Assembly: GCA_949295325.1 (NCBI GenBank)
Contig: CASFKG010000001.1
Location: forward strand, 110,779-174,778
Direction: 5' to 3'
From: an uncultured bacterium
GTDB taxonomy: Bacteria > Bacillota_I > Bacilli_A > RFN20 > CAG-826
DNA: 64,000 nucleotides
How positions within the stretch are numbered: the first letter of the stretch is position 1; each line of letters begins with the position of its first letter. The translations under genes and the position numbers were made by a program. The notes under the pieces are model-generated. The model was not told the origin of the DNA, did not search any database, and was given only the letters and a program-made list of their open reading frames with translations. Below, one piece after another: positions 16,916 to 25,586 of this stretch.

Positions 16916-16929
16916 GAAGAAGACCCGGC
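16893..16929 (-). terminator. Terminator of the endonuclease gene, overlapping the metK promoter
   Basis: Minus strand: GCCGGGTC pairs with GACCCGGC across a 15-nt loop, then TTTTTC. The 3' half of the stem and the U tract form the metK -35/-10 spacer. Confidence 0.8.
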
Positions 16930-16939
16930 CGAAAGGGTT

Positions 16940-18334
16940 CTACGCCCAAATCAGGTTCGCGGCATCGGGATTATCGATGAAAGGGTTGCGGTTATGCTGA
17001 ATCTGGAAAACCGCCTCGTTCCTCTGTCTCTCCCAGTCGTCGACCGGATCGAGTTCGTTCCATTCGAGGTAGAGCTCCTTCGCCCAGGAGGAAAGGCCGG
17101 GATAGGACTTTCCGTCGAAGGAGTCATAGGCCTTCCAGCTACTTAACTTGTCCTCGTAGCACGTGACCATATAGAAATAGGAACGGGCTATGTCGCCCTT
17201 CCACTTGTCGATCGGTTCAAAGACAGTGCCGGAATAACCGGGATAGGAAGAAGTTCCTAGCTTCGAGCCGTTGTTACTTGTATAAACTACCGAATCGCCG
17301 ACTTCCCCGTGCGGGTAGTTATTGCGTCTATTGTTCACGTACCCGTCGGTCGGATAAACGTGGAAGAGGTCGGACACCATCGGGGCGTTTTCATAAAAGA
17401 CGCTTTGGGGGACGATGTGCTCGCGGTTATAGCAATCGCCTTCCCCTTTGTAATTTCCGCCGGCGTCGCTGGGGAGGTATTTCTCGTTGCTATACATATC
17501 GACTATGTATCCGTCCTCGTCGCAGTCGGTTGAAGGATAGGCATCGAGAAGACCATCGTAGCCTACGTTCGTGTGGCTATATATCAAATCGGAGAGCTCG
17601 CTTTTTAGCGCGGCGCCGGTCAGACTCCAGTCAATGCCGTCGTAATAACTAGGCAAATCCCCTATATCTCCTCCGGTATCGCTTGAAGAGGAGGAAGACT
17701 CGGAACTAGAGGAACTCGAGGAAACGGTCGAGGAGGTAGATTGTCCCCCGGAAGGTATCCGGCTTTCCTCGTTGAGGGTAAAAACAATCTTATAAAGATA
17801 GAAACGCTTGCTCTTCTTACCGGAAATCGTCATCAACGATACCGGCTCGCTGGATGCAAGCGTGTAGGCGTAGTGCCCTTCTCCGGAGTAGGCGTCCATT
17901 GAGGGTTCGTTGCTATTGGAAATGTCGACGGTATAGGTTTCCTCCGGGCCGCCGAACGAGACGGTAGCCTGGACGCCGGAGTCGCTATTATAGACGCTGG
18001 CGATAAGCCGCACCGCGGTAATATGAAGTTCATCTGCGAATGTTATGGTGAGGCTTCCGTCGCCGCCTTTGCTCGAAAAGCGGAGAGAACCGCCGTCGCT
18101 TTGGTAAACCTTATCCGAGGAGAAAGACGGCAGCTCTATATTCGTTACCGTAACGGAACCGAAATCTGGGGTGTTACCACGGTCGCTATTTCCGGTCCCG
18201 AAGGTTATATCGGCGCATCTATAGGTATTCTGGCTATCGGCGATCGAAGGCAGGACCAAACCGCCTAACGTGGTCAGCAAGGTTCCGGCGGCAACGGCGA
18301 CACCGGCGGCAATGAATTTCCCTCTTAACTTCAT
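16940..18334 (-). CDS. Secreted endonuclease I-family nuclease
   Basis: 464 residues. The N terminus is a Sec signal peptide with a Gly/Ala-rich hydrophobic core, cleaved near residue 33. Residues about 35-185 form a beta-rich module, then a Ser/Thr-rich linker (about 195-220). The C-terminal half is an endonuclease I (EndA/BsnI-type) domain: the catalytic region CYNREHIVPQS and the family block DLFHVYPTDGYVNNRRNN are clear. It probably degrades extracellular DNA or RNA for nutrients. The ATG has no Shine-Dalgarno sequence; TAATTT lies 6 nt before it, a weak leaderless candidate. It is monocistronic, with a terminator that overlaps the metK promoter. Confidence 0.9.
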   Translation of the reverse strand: MKLRGKFIAAGVAVAAGTLLTTLGGLVLPSIADSQNTYRCADITFGTGNSDRGNTPDFGSVTVTNIELPSFSSDKVYQSDGGSLRFSSKGGDGSLTITFADELHITAVRLIASVYNSDSGVQATVSFGGPEETYTVDISNSNEPSMDAYSGEGHYAYTLASSEPVSLMTISGKKSKRFYLYKIVFTLNEESRIPSGGQSTSSTVSSSSSSSESSSSSSDTGGDIGDLPSYYDGIDWSLTGAALKSELSDLIYSHTNVGYDGLLDAYPSTDCDEDGYIVDMYSNEKYLPSDAGGNYKGEGDCYNREHIVPQSVFYENAPMVSDLFHVYPTDGYVNNRRNNYPHGEVGDSVVYTSNNGSKLGTSSYPGYSGTVFEPIDKWKGDIARSYFYMVTCYEDKLSSWKAYDSFDGKSYPGLSSWAKELYLEWNELDPVDDWERQRNEAVFQIQHNRNPFIDNPDAANLIWA

Positions 18335-18352
18335 GTGACTAAATTAGGCCAC

Positions 18353-18376
18353 AAAAAACGGGGGTTTTCACCCCCG
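18353..18376 (-). terminator. Terminator of the pduL-TSCPD operon
   Basis: CGGGGG, loop TTTTCA (plus-strand reading), CCCCCG, with six T on the minus-strand side (18353-18358). Confidence 0.8.
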
Positions 18377-18391
18377 AATTTTCTAGTTTTT

Positions 18392-18667
18392 CTATTGGTT
18401 TAGGCTCTGTTTGGACTTTATTTCCTTTAGGGCACTGGCCAATTGGTCCGGACAACTGGTCTCCTTGGTCCTCGAACCCCGGCACTTGATTCCTTCCAGG
18501 CGCCTTATGGCCTCGTCGATGTCCATTCCCTCGACGAGCCTTCCGATCCCCTGCAGGTTTCCGTTGCAGCCGCCTACCGCATAGAATCCGGTAATGGTGT
18601 TGCCTTCGTAGGAAACATGGAGTTCCCTCGAACAGACGTTGCGGGGTATGTAGACGTATTCCGGCAT
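18392..18667 (-). CDS. TSCPD-domain protein (TIGR03905-like, four Cys)
   Basis: 91 residues ending in the name-giving TSCPDQLA. Further Cys residues at VCSRE, GGCNGN and IKCRGS give the four-Cys pattern of this small family. TSCPD domains are related to the C-terminal domain of some ribonucleotide reductases, and a metal- or thiol-linked role is assumed but unproven. The ATG overlaps the pduL stop (TAATG), so it is translated from the same message. The two-gene pairing gives no clear functional clue. Confidence 0.85.
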   Translation of the reverse strand: MPEYVYIPRNVCSRELHVSYEGNTITGFYAVGGCNGNLQGIGRLVEGMDIDEAIRRLEGIKCRGSRTKETSCPDQLASALKEIKSKQSLNQ

Positions 18668-19281
18668 TACTTGACTAGTTTCCCGTAAACGGTGCCGCCG
18701 GCATTCGCTGCGTTGCTTTCGTCGGTATCGATATGCATGGCGAGGGCAAACTTCTCGCTGACCCTCACGACCACGTCGCCGAAAACGAGGCCGCGTTCCG
18801 GGGTATCGAGTTCAACCTTCACGATATCGCCGTTTTCCACGCCGAAGGATTCGGCATCGGCGGGGGTCATGTGGATGTGCCGCTTGGCAACGATGAGCCC
18901 TTCCTTTAGGTCCAGTACCTTGCCGTTGGACGGATTGAGGATCGAAATCGAGGCGCTCCCCTCGACGTTCCCGGATTCCCGGACCGGGGCTTTCTTTCCC
19001 AAAGTCCTCGCGTCGGTCGCGCTTACCTCGACCTGGTTGTATTTCCTCAAGGGTCCGAGGATGGAAACGCCGGCGATTTTCCTTTTCGCATTGGTCTTGG
19101 GGTTTAATTCGCCAATTAGGTCGAGGCGGACGTCGCTAACGAACTGGCCGGGTTGGCTCAGGTCCTTCCTTTTGTTGAGGACCGCGTGTTCCCCTTCTTT
19201 GGCATCCATCAGGTAATCGAAGGCTTCCTGGGTCAGGTGGATGTGCCTGGCGCTGGTTTCGACAAGTATTTTGTTTTCCAT
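18667..19281 (-). CDS. pduL: PduL-type phosphate acyltransferase (phosphotransacetylase)
   Basis: 204 residues from ATG at 19281; GGAG lies 5 nt upstream, and the TTG 12 nt further up is part of that ribosome-binding site. PduL converts acyl-CoA and phosphate to acyl phosphate. Two repeated beta-barrel halves each carry the zinc-binding histidine motif: SARHIHL near residue 10 and KRHIHMT near residue 137. No microcompartment gene or encapsulation peptide is seen, so it more likely serves as the cell's acetate-forming phosphotransacetylase than in propanediol metabolism. That assignment is inference. Confidence 0.92.
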   Translation of the reverse strand: MENKILVETSARHIHLTQEAFDYLMDAKEGEHAVLNKRKDLSQPGQFVSDVRLDLIGELNPKTNAKRKIAGVSILGPLRKYNQVEVSATDARTLGKKAPVRESGNVEGSASISILNPSNGKVLDLKEGLIVAKRHIHMTPADAESFGVENGDIVKVELDTPERGLVFGDVVVRVSEKFALAMHIDTDESNAANAGGTVYGKLVK

Positions 19282-19299
19282 GTTTTTCTCCAAGTTGTA

Positions 19300-19305
19300 A
19301 TTATA
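19300..19305 (-). promoter_or_regulatory. -10 box of pduL
   Basis: Minus-strand TATAAT, 18 nt before the ATG. It gives a leader of about 12 nt that still contains GGAG. No good -35 is visible. Confidence 0.5.
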
Positions 19306-19383
19306 GGCACAAGGAGGACTTTTGAAACCGCTTCGCGCTTTCTTTTAAAAAGAAAGGTTTGAGAAATTTTTTTGAAATGCCAA

Positions 19384-19389
19384 GATAAT
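19384..19389 (+). promoter_or_regulatory. -10 box of mgtE
   Basis: GATAAT, with TTGAGA at 19359-19364 as a possible -35 at a long 19-nt spacing. The ATG is 20 nt downstream with GGAAAGGGTGG between. Confidence 0.4.
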
Positions 19390-19409
19390 GCCGGAAAGGG
19401 TGGCTAGCG

Positions 19410-20876
19410 ATGGAGGAAAAGGAAACCCGTAATGCCCTGGAAAGGGGCCACGTCGCGAGAATATCGACCGACGAGTTAAAAGAAGCCATAGGCAAAGGCG
19501 ACAAGGAAGCGCTCAAGCGAATAACCGCCACCGTCAACGACATCGACGTCGCCGAAGCGGCCGAGGAACTAGACGACGAAAGCCTGATCAGACTCTTTAG
19601 GGAACTGAGTAGCGATGAAGCCGCTCCCCTTTTCGACTCGCTTAGCCAAGACGACAAGGAAAGGCTTGTCTCGGCGATGACGGACAAGGAACTGGTCCCC
19701 ATCGTGAACCAGCAGTTCGCCGACGACGTCGCCGATACCCTCGGCGATATGCCGGCCAATTTGGCCAAGAGGGTTCTGCATGCCGCCTCCCCGGAAATGA
19801 GAAGCGACATCAATCGGCTGCTTGGCTACAAGCCGGATACGGCCGGCGCGGTCATGACCACCGAGTACCTCGAATTCAAGGAAAACATCACCGTCCGGGA
19901 GGCCATGGATGAAATAAGGAAAAGGGGGAAGGACGCGGAAACCGTCTATACCCTGTTCCTCCGGGACGCCAAACGGAAATTCGTGGGGACCGTCGACCTC
20001 GACGATCTCATCTTTTCATCGCCCGATGACAGCCTCGAATCGATAATGAACAAGGACGCCCCTTGGGTATACGTGAATACTGATAGGGAAGCGATGGCCA
20101 ATGCCTTCCGGCGTTACGATCTCAACGCCATGGCCGTCCTAAACCAAGACGGGTGCCTCACCGGCATCGTGACCATCGACGATGCGGTCGACGTCATGAC
20201 CGAGGAATCCACCGAGGACGTCGAACACATGGCCGGCGTTTCTTCCTTGGAAGACAGCTATCTGGAAACCCATCCCTTCAAAATGGCCCGCAAATGCGCC
20301 CCGTGGATAATTGCCTTGCTTATCCTCGGAACCTTTTCCTCCATGGTTCTTTCGTCTTTCCAGGAAGCCCTCGCCGTGGTACCGGTGCTGGCTGCCTTCA
20401 TACCGACCTTGATGGACAGTGGCGGCAATGCCGGGGGGCAGACCATCGCCCTTATGATCCGGGGGCTTGCCCTAGGGGAATTCAAGCCGAAACAAACCGG
20501 GAAGATATTGCTTAGGGAGTTGGTTTCCGCCCTTATAATCGCGACCTGCGTGTCGCTATTTGCCTTCGTCTGGTTCCTGATGGAGATGTATCTGGGAATC
20601 GTTTCGAACGGCGGGGTTTCAGTCTTTGCGGGAAACTGCTGGACATGGGATTTCTTCCTCTCTTCCGCTTCCATTTCCGCCGTAACCGCACTTACGCTGT
20701 TCGTCGGAATCATCGCCAGCAAAATTATCGCCGTTCTCCTTCCCATGGGGGCGGCCGCCCTGAAGAAAGACCCGGCCATAGTGAGCCAGCCGCTACTCAC
20801 CACGATCGTGGACGTTTCCTCTTTGCTTATCTTCTTTGCCATCGCCGAATTGACCATCATTCCGGCGTTTGCCTAA
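19410..20876 (+). CDS. mgtE: Magnesium transporter MgtE
   Basis: 488 residues with the full MgtE layout: an N-terminal superhelical domain (about 20-135), two CBS domains (about 140-265, containing PDTAGAVMTTEYL), a connecting helix, then five membrane segments from about residue 290. The pore region PTLMDSGGNAGGQT is the MgtE signature. The channel imports Mg2+ (and Co2+) and closes when the cytoplasmic domains bind Mg2+. No M-box riboswitch is seen upstream, so control is probably at the protein. Monocistronic; tRNA-Leu follows. Confidence 0.96.
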   Translation: MEEKETRNALERGHVARISTDELKEAIGKGDKEALKRITATVNDIDVAEAAEELDDESLIRLFRELSSDEAAPLFDSLSQDDKERLVSAMTDKELVPIVNQQFADDVADTLGDMPANLAKRVLHAASPEMRSDINRLLGYKPDTAGAVMTTEYLEFKENITVREAMDEIRKRGKDAETVYTLFLRDAKRKFVGTVDLDDLIFSSPDDSLESIMNKDAPWVYVNTDREAMANAFRRYDLNAMAVLNQDGCLTGIVTIDDAVDVMTEESTEDVEHMAGVSSLEDSYLETHPFKMARKCAPWIIALLILGTFSSMVLSSFQEALAVVPVLAAFIPTLMDSGGNAGGQTIALMIRGLALGEFKPKQTGKILLRELVSALIIATCVSLFAFVWFLMEMYLGIVSNGGVSVFAGNCWTWDFFLSSASISAVTALTLFVGIIASKIIAVLLPMGAAALKKDPAIVSQPLLTTIVDVSSLLIFFAIAELTIIPAFA

Positions 20877-20883
20877 ATTGTAA

Positions 20884-20912
20884 TTGATTTGCCCATTCCC
20901 CCTCCCTATAAT
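20884..20912 (+). promoter_or_regulatory. Promoter of tRNA-Leu(GAG)
   Basis: TTGATT (20884-20889), 17 nt, TATAAT (20907-20912). The tRNA begins 10 nt beyond the -10. Confidence 0.75.
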
Positions 20913-20921
20913 TAGCCCCGC

Positions 20922-21006
20922 GCGGGAATGGCGGAATAGGTAGACGCGTACGTTTGAGGGGCGTATGGAGCAATCCATGCCAGTTCGATTCTGGTTTCCC
21001 GCACCA
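20922..21006 (+). tRNA. tRNA-Leu(GAG)
   Basis: 85 nt with encoded CCA. Acceptor GCGGGAA pairs with TTCCCGC, discriminator A. The anticodon stem TACGT/GCGTA encloses TTGAGGG, giving GAG. The short class II variable arm is paired (ATGGA/TCCAT). Confidence 0.94.
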
Positions 21007-21017
21007 ATAGCCCTCCG

Positions 21018-21042
21018 ACCCGGATTCTTCCGGGTTTTCTTT
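21018..21042 (+). terminator. Terminator of tRNA-Leu(GAG)
   Basis: ACCCGG, loop ATTCTT, CCGGGT, then TTTCTTTT. Confidence 0.8.
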
Positions 21043-21108
21043 TGGCCAAATTGGCATTGGCGGATATCGCCACTTGCTTTGCGCGCGCGTATGTAGGAAA
21101 CTTCCATC

Positions 21109-21897
21109 GTGTCTAAAGAAGCTTATATCGCGATTATCGTCTGCATTCCGTTCCTTGGAACGTTGCTGGGGGCCCTGACGGTATATCTTTTCAAGAAGCA
21201 GATGCCCCCGAAAGTCGAAAGGACCCTTTTGGGTTTTGCGGGCGGTGTGATGGTCTCGGCCGCCGTTTTCTCTTTGCTGCTCCCGAGCCTCGAAGAGTCT
21301 TCGGACCTCGGTAGTCTCTCCTTTCTGCCTCCCCTGGTCGGTTTTGCGATCGGGATGGGCCTCATGTTTCTGCTCGATAGCCTTCTACCCCACCTGCATT
21401 CGCATTCCAAGACGCCGGAAGGCCTGAGGACCGGGGCGAGCAAGACGTCCATGATGGTACTCGCCATCGCCATCCACAACGTTCCGGAAGGCCTGACCGT
21501 GGGCGTCGGGCTGGCCGCCGCGGTGACCGGAAACCAGGTATTGACCTTCGGAGCCGCCCTTACCCTTGCCCTTGGAATTGCCATACAGGACTTCCCGGAA
21601 GGCGCGGTCGTCGCGCTTCCCCTAAGCCAAGATGGATTCTCCCGGACCAAGAGCTTCGTCATTGCCGCCCTGAGCGGCATCGTGGAACCGCTTGCCACGT
21701 TGCTGGCCCTCTCGATCGCCTCTTTCATCGGGCCCGCCCTGCCCTACCTCCTTTCCTTTGCCGCCGGTGCCATGTTGTACGTCGTGGTAGAAGAGCTCGT
21801 ACCCCAGTCCCAGGAAGGCGGCCATAGCAACTTGCCGACCATCGGATTCGCCGTGGGCTTTGCACTCATGATGGTACTCGATATCGTTCTTGGATAA
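21109..21897 (+). CDS. ZIP-family divalent metal transporter
   Basis: 262 residues, GTG start with AGGAAA about 8 nt upstream. About eight membrane segments are visible. HNVPEGLTVGVGLA in TM4 and QDFPEGAVVALPL in TM5 carry the His, Asn, Glu and Asp ligands of the ZIP binuclear metal site. The His-containing loop LLPHLHSHSK between TM3 and TM4 is also typical. ZIP proteins import zinc, iron or manganese; the metal is not decidable here. TGGCG-GATAT-CGCCA at 21058-21072 is a possible operator. The ABC-F gene follows 1 nt after the stop. Confidence 0.92.
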   Translation: MSKEAYIAIIVCIPFLGTLLGALTVYLFKKQMPPKVERTLLGFAGGVMVSAAVFSLLLPSLEESSDLGSLSFLPPLVGFAIGMGLMFLLDSLLPHLHSHSKTPEGLRTGASKTSMMVLAIAIHNVPEGLTVGVGLAAAVTGNQVLTFGAALTLALGIAIQDFPEGAVVALPLSQDGFSRTKSFVIAALSGIVEPLATLLALSIASFIGPALPYLLSFAAGAMLYVVVEELVPQSQEGGHSNLPTIGFAVGFALMMVLDIVLG

Positions 21898-21898
21898 G

Positions 21899-23431
21899 AT
21901 GGCTTTAATCGAAGGAAAGGGTCTTTGCTTCAATTACTCGGACAAAGAACTCTACCGCAATATCGACATAAAGATTAACCAAGGCGAACACTGCGTTTTG
22001 GTCGGTCCCAACGGAGCCGGTAAATCCACCCTTTTGAAAATACTCTGCGGGGAAAACCGCCCCGATAGGGGCACTGTTGCAATCGAACCGCACGTGACGA
22101 TTTCCTATTTGGATCAAAGGCTGGAGGTAAAAGACGAGCAGAGCCTCGAAACCTATCTTTACGGCGTATACGCCCCTTTATTCGAAAAGGAGAAGCAAAT
22201 TAATTCCCTATACGAGAAGGCCGCCGCGGGGGAAGGGGATTACGAAGCCCTCTTGGAAAAGGCGGAACGCCTGCGGATCGAACTGGAAAACCGCGGTTTC
22301 TACGCCCTGGAGGAAAAAGTCGGACGGATCAGCAACGACTTGGGATTAACGGAAAAAATGGATAGCCTCCTCTCCGAACTGTCGAGCGGACAGCGCGAAA
22401 AGGCCTATCTGGCGAAAATGCTTCTGGAGGAAAAAGACGTCCTTTTCATGGACGAACCCACCAACTTCCTCGATGCCCAGCAGGTCGATAGCCTCTCCGC
22501 TTTTCTAAGGTCCTATCCGAAGGCTTTCTTGATCGTCAGCCACGACGAGTCGTTCCTTAAGAAAATCTCGGATGTGGTCTTTTCCCTCAAGGGCGGGAAG
22601 ATAACGCGTTACAAAGGTGGCTACGACCATTATCTCGAGCAATCGGTTCTCGACGAAGAACAATACGCCAAGAACTACGAGGCCCAGCAACGCTATATCA
22701 AAAAGGAAGAAGCCTTCATCGCCTCCCACATAGTGAGGGCCACCAGCGCCAAGGCCGCCAAGAGCCATAGGAACCGGCTGAAAGCCCTGGAGATTTTGGA
22801 AGCTCCCGAAAAAGGCGATGTCGAAGTCGACTTCCGGTTTCCCTTTTCCCATAACGTCGGAGACAAACCGCTTATTGTCGAAAACCTCCTTATAGGTTAC
22901 GACCATCCGCTGCTACAGCCACTGTCGTTTATTTTGAAAAAAGGCGAAAAGGTCGCGGTTTTGGGCCATAACGGGGTCGGCAAGTCCACTTTGGTCAAGA
23001 CTCTTCTAGGCGAAATACCCCCTCTTGGCGGAAACTTCGATTTCCTGCCCGGGGTCGAAATCGGCTACTACGCCCAGGACGCGGCGGTCGACAGGAATCT
23101 TTCCCCGTACGATCTCGTAAGAAGGGAATACCCCGAACTGACGAAAACCGAAATAAGGACCTTGCTAGGCTCGAGCGGAATCAAGAAGGAACTCGCCCTT
23201 AGACCCCTCAGGGAACTTTCCGGCGGGGAGGAAAGCAAGGCGAGGCTCGCCCTCCTCATGAAAAGGAAACACAATTTCCTGATATTCGACGAGCCAACCA
23301 ACCACCTCGACCAAAAGGCGAAGGAGTCCTTGTTCCGGGCAATCGAGGATTTCGAGGGGCCGGTTATCCTAGTCAGCCACGAACGGGACTTCTACGAAGG
23401 CCTCGTGGATTACGAGCTGTCGTTCAGCTGA
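21899..23431 (+). CDS. ABC-F family ATPase (ribosome-associated)
   Basis: 510 residues from ATG at 21899; a TTG 9 nt upstream is in frame but overlaps the ZIP stop. There are two ABC domains and no membrane segment. Walker A GPNGAGKSTLL and GHNGVGKSTLV, signatures LSSGQREKAYLA and LSGGEESKARLA, and Walker B ending DEPTNFLD and DEPTNHLD are all intact. ABC-F proteins act on stalled or antibiotic-bound ribosomes. The linker between the domains (about 240-310) is modest, so whether it is a housekeeping (Uup/YbiT-like) or a resistance (Lsa/Vga-like) type cannot be told. Confidence 0.92.
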   Translation: MALIEGKGLCFNYSDKELYRNIDIKINQGEHCVLVGPNGAGKSTLLKILCGENRPDRGTVAIEPHVTISYLDQRLEVKDEQSLETYLYGVYAPLFEKEKQINSLYEKAAAGEGDYEALLEKAERLRIELENRGFYALEEKVGRISNDLGLTEKMDSLLSELSSGQREKAYLAKMLLEEKDVLFMDEPTNFLDAQQVDSLSAFLRSYPKAFLIVSHDESFLKKISDVVFSLKGGKITRYKGGYDHYLEQSVLDEEQYAKNYEAQQRYIKKEEAFIASHIVRATSAKAAKSHRNRLKALEILEAPEKGDVEVDFRFPFSHNVGDKPLIVENLLIGYDHPLLQPLSFILKKGEKVAVLGHNGVGKSTLVKTLLGEIPPLGGNFDFLPGVEIGYYAQDAAVDRNLSPYDLVRREYPELTKTEIRTLLGSSGIKKELALRPLRELSGGEESKARLALLMKRKHNFLIFDEPTNHLDQKAKESLFRAIEDFEGPVILVSHERDFYEGLVDYELSFS

Positions 23432-23951
23432 GCTGCTTGAGATAAGGAAGGCGGCAAAGGAAATATATGTACCTGTAGGGCCAAAAGGCCCTCCAGTAGT
23501 TGTAGCCCAAGACGTCCGAATTATAGCCGGCGACGATGCGCCTTAGGTTGAACTCGAGCTCCCCCAGCGTTTCCTTGAGCAAGGCGATTTCGTGTCCCTT
23601 GTCGACAAACGGATTGGTCGCGCTTAGGAAACTTAGCCTTTTTTCCAAGGCATTCAGCGTCTCTTCCGCGGCCAGGGCCTCTTCCCTGTCTTTCGTATCG
23701 GTTAGAAGCCACCTGACCTTGGTAATGGCCTCTTCGTCCTTGCCGCTCAGTACTATCCCGCAGTCGGCATAGGACTTCGAAAGGGCAAGAAGGACGTTCC
23801 TTTTCTGGCTATAGATGACGGCCAGGGCCTGGAGTCTCCTTTTGACGGAACGGCGGAAGTAGGAAATCTTGCTCGACCCGTAGGCAAGGACGCTCAGGTA
23901 GGCAATGCCTGCTATCAAGGCCAGCAGTATGAGCACCTGTTCAATCCTCAC
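23424..23951 (-). CDS. LemA-like membrane-anchored protein
   Basis: 175 residues from GTG: one N-terminal membrane segment (about 5-24), then a helical domain ending GYNSDVLGYNYWRAFWPYRY. That end matches the LemA-family YNxxxxxYN...P pattern after a four-helix coiled domain. LemA proteins have no settled function. CAAAAT lies 6 nt before the GTG, with TTTCCA 17 nt further up, a weaker leaderless-type start. The 3' end overlaps the convergent ABC-F gene by 8 bp. The family call is moderate because overall similarity was judged by eye. Confidence 0.55.
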   Translation of the reverse strand: MRIEQVLILLALIAGIAYLSVLAYGSSKISYFRRSVKRRLQALAVIYSQKRNVLLALSKSYADCGIVLSGKDEEAITKVRWLLTDTKDREEALAAEETLNALEKRLSFLSATNPFVDKGHEIALLKETLGELEFNLRRIVAGYNSDVLGYNYWRAFWPYRYIYFLCRLPYLKQLS

Positions 23952-23995
23952 GGGGATATTTTGGCCACGGCAGACCGCTTTGGAAAGGGGCGGAT

Positions 23996-24024
23996 TTGAC
24001 CAAGTCCCTTATAGGGACGATAAT
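23996..24024 (+). promoter_or_regulatory. Leaderless promoter of the HAD-ispD-S1-pgi operon
   Basis: TTGACC (23996-24001), 17 nt, GATAAT (24019-24024), 6 nt, ATG. The cleanest example in the window of a promoter whose start site should coincide with the start codon. Confidence 0.75.
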
Positions 24025-24030
24025 TCCACC

Positions 24031-24864
24031 ATGAACAAAAAGCCGATAGTGGCCATACTCTACGACTTCGATTCCACCTTGGCAAAGGCCGACATGCAGA
24101 ACTTCGGGTTCATTCCTTCGATCGGAATGACCCCCGCCGAGTTCTGGGGCGAAACCACCCGCTTCTCCGCGGCCACCGGGGTCGAAAGAACTCTGAGTTA
24201 TCTCTACATGATGGTCAAGAAAGCCAAGGAAAAAGGCATTAGGATGACGAGGGAATGGCTCCGAAGCATGGGCAAGGACATCGAGTTCTTCCCCGGGGTT
24301 CTGGACTGGTTTTCCCGAATCAACGACTTCGGGAAGGAAATCGGGGTGAAGGTCGAGCATTATCTGATTTCCTCGGGCAACATCGAAATAGTCGAGGGTT
24401 GCCCGATAAGCAGGGAATTCAAGGTCAAATACGCCTGCGAATTCTACTACGACGAGGAAGGATTGCCGGTTTGGCCGAAGCTCGCCATCAACTATACCCA
24501 GAAAACGCAGTATTTCTTCAGGATTTCCAAAGGGGTCTACGATGCGACCGACGACGTCGGCGTGAACGAAAAACGGCCAGAGCGCCGCATTCCCTATAGG
24601 AACATCGTCTATATCGGCGACGGCATGACCGACATCCCGGCCATGATCATCGCCAAGAACAATGGAGGAAAATCCATCGCCGTCTACCCCGAGGGCAAGG
24701 AGGAAAAGGTTCAGGGGCTCTTCCACGACGGCCGCGTGAACTTCGTCTGCCCCGCCGACTACCGGGCCGGCAAGGAACTAGACAAGGTCATGAAGCTTAT
24801 CCTCAGGAGCATCGCGATAAGCGAGTCCCTCGGCAGCAGGGAAAACCATGAAAGGGCGGACTAG
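24031..24864 (+). CDS. HAD-like phosphatase
   Basis: 277 residues from ATG at 24031, fixed by the promoter 6 nt upstream. Motif I is DFDSTLAKAD (Asp, Ser at the usual Gly position), the motif II serine is in LISSGN, and the C-terminal motif is VYIGDGMTDIPAM. It is a HAD phosphatase of the phosphoserine-phosphatase-like branch with a helical cap; the substrate is unknown. The Ser in place of Gly in DxDGT is a small deviation. Its TAG stop overlaps the ispD GTG by 1 nt, and the four genes to pgi form one operon. Confidence 0.85.
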   Translation: MNKKPIVAILYDFDSTLAKADMQNFGFIPSIGMTPAEFWGETTRFSAATGVERTLSYLYMMVKKAKEKGIRMTREWLRSMGKDIEFFPGVLDWFSRINDFGKEIGVKVEHYLISSGNIEIVEGCPISREFKVKYACEFYYDEEGLPVWPKLAINYTQKTQYFFRISKGVYDATDDVGVNEKRPERRIPYRNIVYIGDGMTDIPAMIIAKNNGGKSIAVYPEGKEEKVQGLFHDGRVNFVCPADYRAGKELDKVMKLILRSIAISESLGSRENHERAD

Positions 24865-25586
24865 TGGCGATTGAAAGGAAAGCCGGCCCCAAGGCCGTCG
24901 CCGTACTTCTTCTTGGCGGCAAGGGGGAGCGTTACCAAAGCGATCTGCCCAAGCAGTTCGTGGAGATGGGGGGCAAGCCCCTTTTCCTATATGCCTACGA
25001 AACGTTCCAGAAAGTCTCCTTCGTAAACGGGATACTTTTGGTGGTCAAAAGGGGTTATACCGACCTCGCCGAATCCTTGATAAAGGACAAGACGAAACTC
25101 ATCGGCATCGTGGACGGCGGGGATAGCCGCGAGGATAGCGCCCTCAATGGATTAAAAGCCCTGAAGGACACCGCGGATTCCTACACCCTCGTCTTCATCC
25201 ATGACGCGGATAGGCCATTGGTAACCGAAAACCTCGTGGAGCGGCTATACGAAAAAGCCTCGAAAACCCTCTTCGCCGTGCCGGCGGTACCGATAAGCGA
25301 CACGATTGCCTATGCACCTAAAGGGGACTATATCGAACATTACGGCGATAGACGGGGGAACGTCACCCTTTCCACTCCCCAGGTCGCGGCCTATTCCCTC
25401 TTCGTGAAAGCCTTTGGGGAAAGGAAAGGAAGACTAAGGGATTTCACCGACGACGCCTCGGTCGTGATGGACGCGATTGGCGTGAAGCCGGCCGTCGTCC
25501 GCGGGGAGATAACGAACATAAAAGTGAATGACCGGGAAGGCGAAAAGCTTTTCCTTAGGCTGCTGAAAGGAGAAAAAGATGGTTAG
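24864..25586 (+). CDS. ispD: 2-C-methyl-D-erythritol 4-phosphate cytidylyltransferase
   Basis: 240 residues, GTG start overlapping the previous stop. It transfers CMP from CTP to MEP in non-mevalonate isoprenoid synthesis; ispF lies at 41261-41746 in the same window. The N-terminal LLLGGKGERYQSDLPKQF is the nucleotide-binding loop with the conserved Lys-Gln. IHDADRPLV corresponds to the HDAARP motif, with Asp-Arg replacing Ala-Arg. C-terminal NIKVNDREG is the family's NIKVT-like motif. RibI-type cytidylyltransferases are related, but IspD fits better with IspF present. Confidence 0.9.
   Translation: MAIERKAGPKAVAVLLLGGKGERYQSDLPKQFVEMGGKPLFLYAYETFQKVSFVNGILLVVKRGYTDLAESLIKDKTKLIGIVDGGDSREDSALNGLKALKDTADSYTLVFIHDADRPLVTENLVERLYEKASKTLFAVPAVPISDTIAYAPKGDYIEHYGDRRGNVTLSTPQVAAYSLFVKAFGERKGRLRDFTDDASVVMDAIGVKPAVVRGEITNIKVNDREGEKLFLRLLKGEKDG

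Noticed and set aside
21058..21072. TGGCG-GATAT-CGCCA as a zinc-responsive operator for the ZIP gene
   Set aside because: Short arms and no match to a Zur or other known metal-regulator site; noted only as a possible operator in the ZIP entry.
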